Assembly: GCA_033085395.1 (NCBI GenBank)
Contig: JANQBS010000164.1
Span: forward strand, 1 to 64,000
DNA from: Xanthoparmelia taractica
Taxonomy: Eukaryota; Ascomycota; Lecanoromycetes; Lecanorales; Parmeliaceae
Direction of reading: 5' to 3'
Length of the DNA stretch: 64,000 nucleotides
Part shown: positions 63,440 through 64,000 of the stretch, piece by piece
How positions within the stretch are numbered: the first letter of the stretch is position 1
Layout: every line of letters begins with the position of its first letter
Position numbers and translations under genes: made by a program
The notes under the pieces: model-generated
What the model saw: only the letters and a program-made list of their open reading frames with translations
Databases searched by the model: none
Told to the model about the DNA's origin: nothing

Positions 63440-64000
63440 ATGGTAGGACTCATTGCCGTTGATATTTGTTTGCGTCTTATTATGGTGGAGAAGCAAAACG
63501 CCGTCAAATGGGTGGACCCGGTTTTTCATAATTGTAGTGTGGACAGTCCTCAAAAACCTCATGACCATGGACCTCAGGAGCCAAACCCCTCTTGGTCATC
63601 GAGCGAGCACGGAGAGAAGAATAGCCGTCCCGAAATTGAGTCTTCAGCGATAAACTCCAATCTGGAGGAACAGTCCTTCCTAAATCGTCCCATCACACAC
63701 GCTCCGCCGCCCCTAAATTTACTGAAATCTCCCAGGATTTTAACAGCCTTGTACGAGAAATGGGTGGAGGCAACCATCGTTATTGGATTCGATAGTGCGC
63801 TGCCCGTTTTCGTGAATCAACCCTTTGGTTGGGATTCTCGCGGCGCTGGCATCATCTTCCTGACAATTGCAATGCCATCTCTATCAGCACCATTTATCGG
63901 AATGCTATCAGACAAGTAAGGGGCACGTTGGGTTTCTGCTATTGGCTTTTTGATCTGCGCACGGGCTACGGCCCTCCTGCTCCTAGTTGCCGATGATACC
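63440..64000 (+). pseudogene. MFS transporter relic (helices about 6-8), runs off the window
   Basis: The frame begins inside what is normally helix 6 of a fungal major-facilitator drug-type transporter (VGLIAVDICLRLIMVEKQNAVKW). A long polar central loop follows, then PPPLNLLKSPRILTALYEKWVEATIVIGFDSALPVFVNQPFGWDSRGAGIIFLTIAMPSLSAPFIGMLSDK, the start of the second six-helix bundle. A TAA at 63917-63919 interrupts the conserved SDK.GARW motif, where relatives have Tyr. The same frame then continues GARWVSAIGFLICARATALLLLVADD to the window end. Helices 1-5 are absent upstream. Truncation plus the nonsense codon indicate a pseudogene. An intron starting GTAAGG at 63916 is an alternative reading of the stop, but it would remove conserved sequence. 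Confidence 0.7.

Overview
The window is nuclear DNA of a filamentous ascomycete (Pezizomycotina). Genes carry short GT-AG introns of about 50-60 bp with CTAAC/CTGAC-type branch sites. The families are typical of moulds: RhoGDI, AP-3 beta, Bqt4, CLP1, DDB1, a PPG1-type phosphatase, a 2EXR protein and an NB-ARC/TPR STAND protein. An AT-rich, nonsense-riddled transposon carries the signature of repeat-induced point mutation (RIP). I cannot place it below subphylum.

Two compartments are visible. Bases 1-24,200 are accessory: gene-poor, repeat-rich and full of decay. In order they hold an oxidoreductase relic; a gag-only LTR retrotransposon (1090-2475) with a 5-bp target-site duplication; a membrane protein with a collagen-like tail; a 3-beta-HSD-family dehydrogenase; a Tc1/mariner (pogo/Fot1-like) transposon of 2,487 bp (7301-9787) with 69-bp inverted repeats and three solo-LTR-like insertions nested in it; a broken fungal-rhodopsin gene; a P450 relic; a frameshifted second dehydrogenase; an old inverted duplication (10046-13234 versus 16031-16549); a 3 x 67 bp tandem repeat; and a 2EXR gene cut by one TGA.

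Bases 24,200-61,500 are the conserved core, dense with intact multi-exon genes: an F-box protein, a conserved hypothetical, a DAO-Rieske oxidoreductase, AP-3 beta, RhoGDI, Bqt4, a 3-hydroxyisobutyrate dehydrogenase-like enzyme, a PPG1-type phosphatase, a Gln-rich zinc-knuckle protein, RNA polymerase III subunit RPC5/Rpc37 with an extra SURP-like C-terminal domain, DDB1, CLP1, an NB-ARC/TPR protein with a one-base frameshift, a secreted protein and UDP-glucose 4-epimerase. RPC5 and DDB1 are divergent and share a 182-bp promoter region. I rebuilt exon boundaries by hand from splice signals and frame continuity; no transcript evidence was available.

From 61,999 to the end decay returns: a GT4 glycosyltransferase pseudogene and a truncated MFS transporter relic that runs off the window.

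The most informative structures are the nested transposon, which gives a relative chronology (Fot1-like element, RIP, then short LTR elements too small to be mutated), the RIP-damaged gag-only retroelement with a half-tRNA-type primer site, and the RPC5-SURP fusion.
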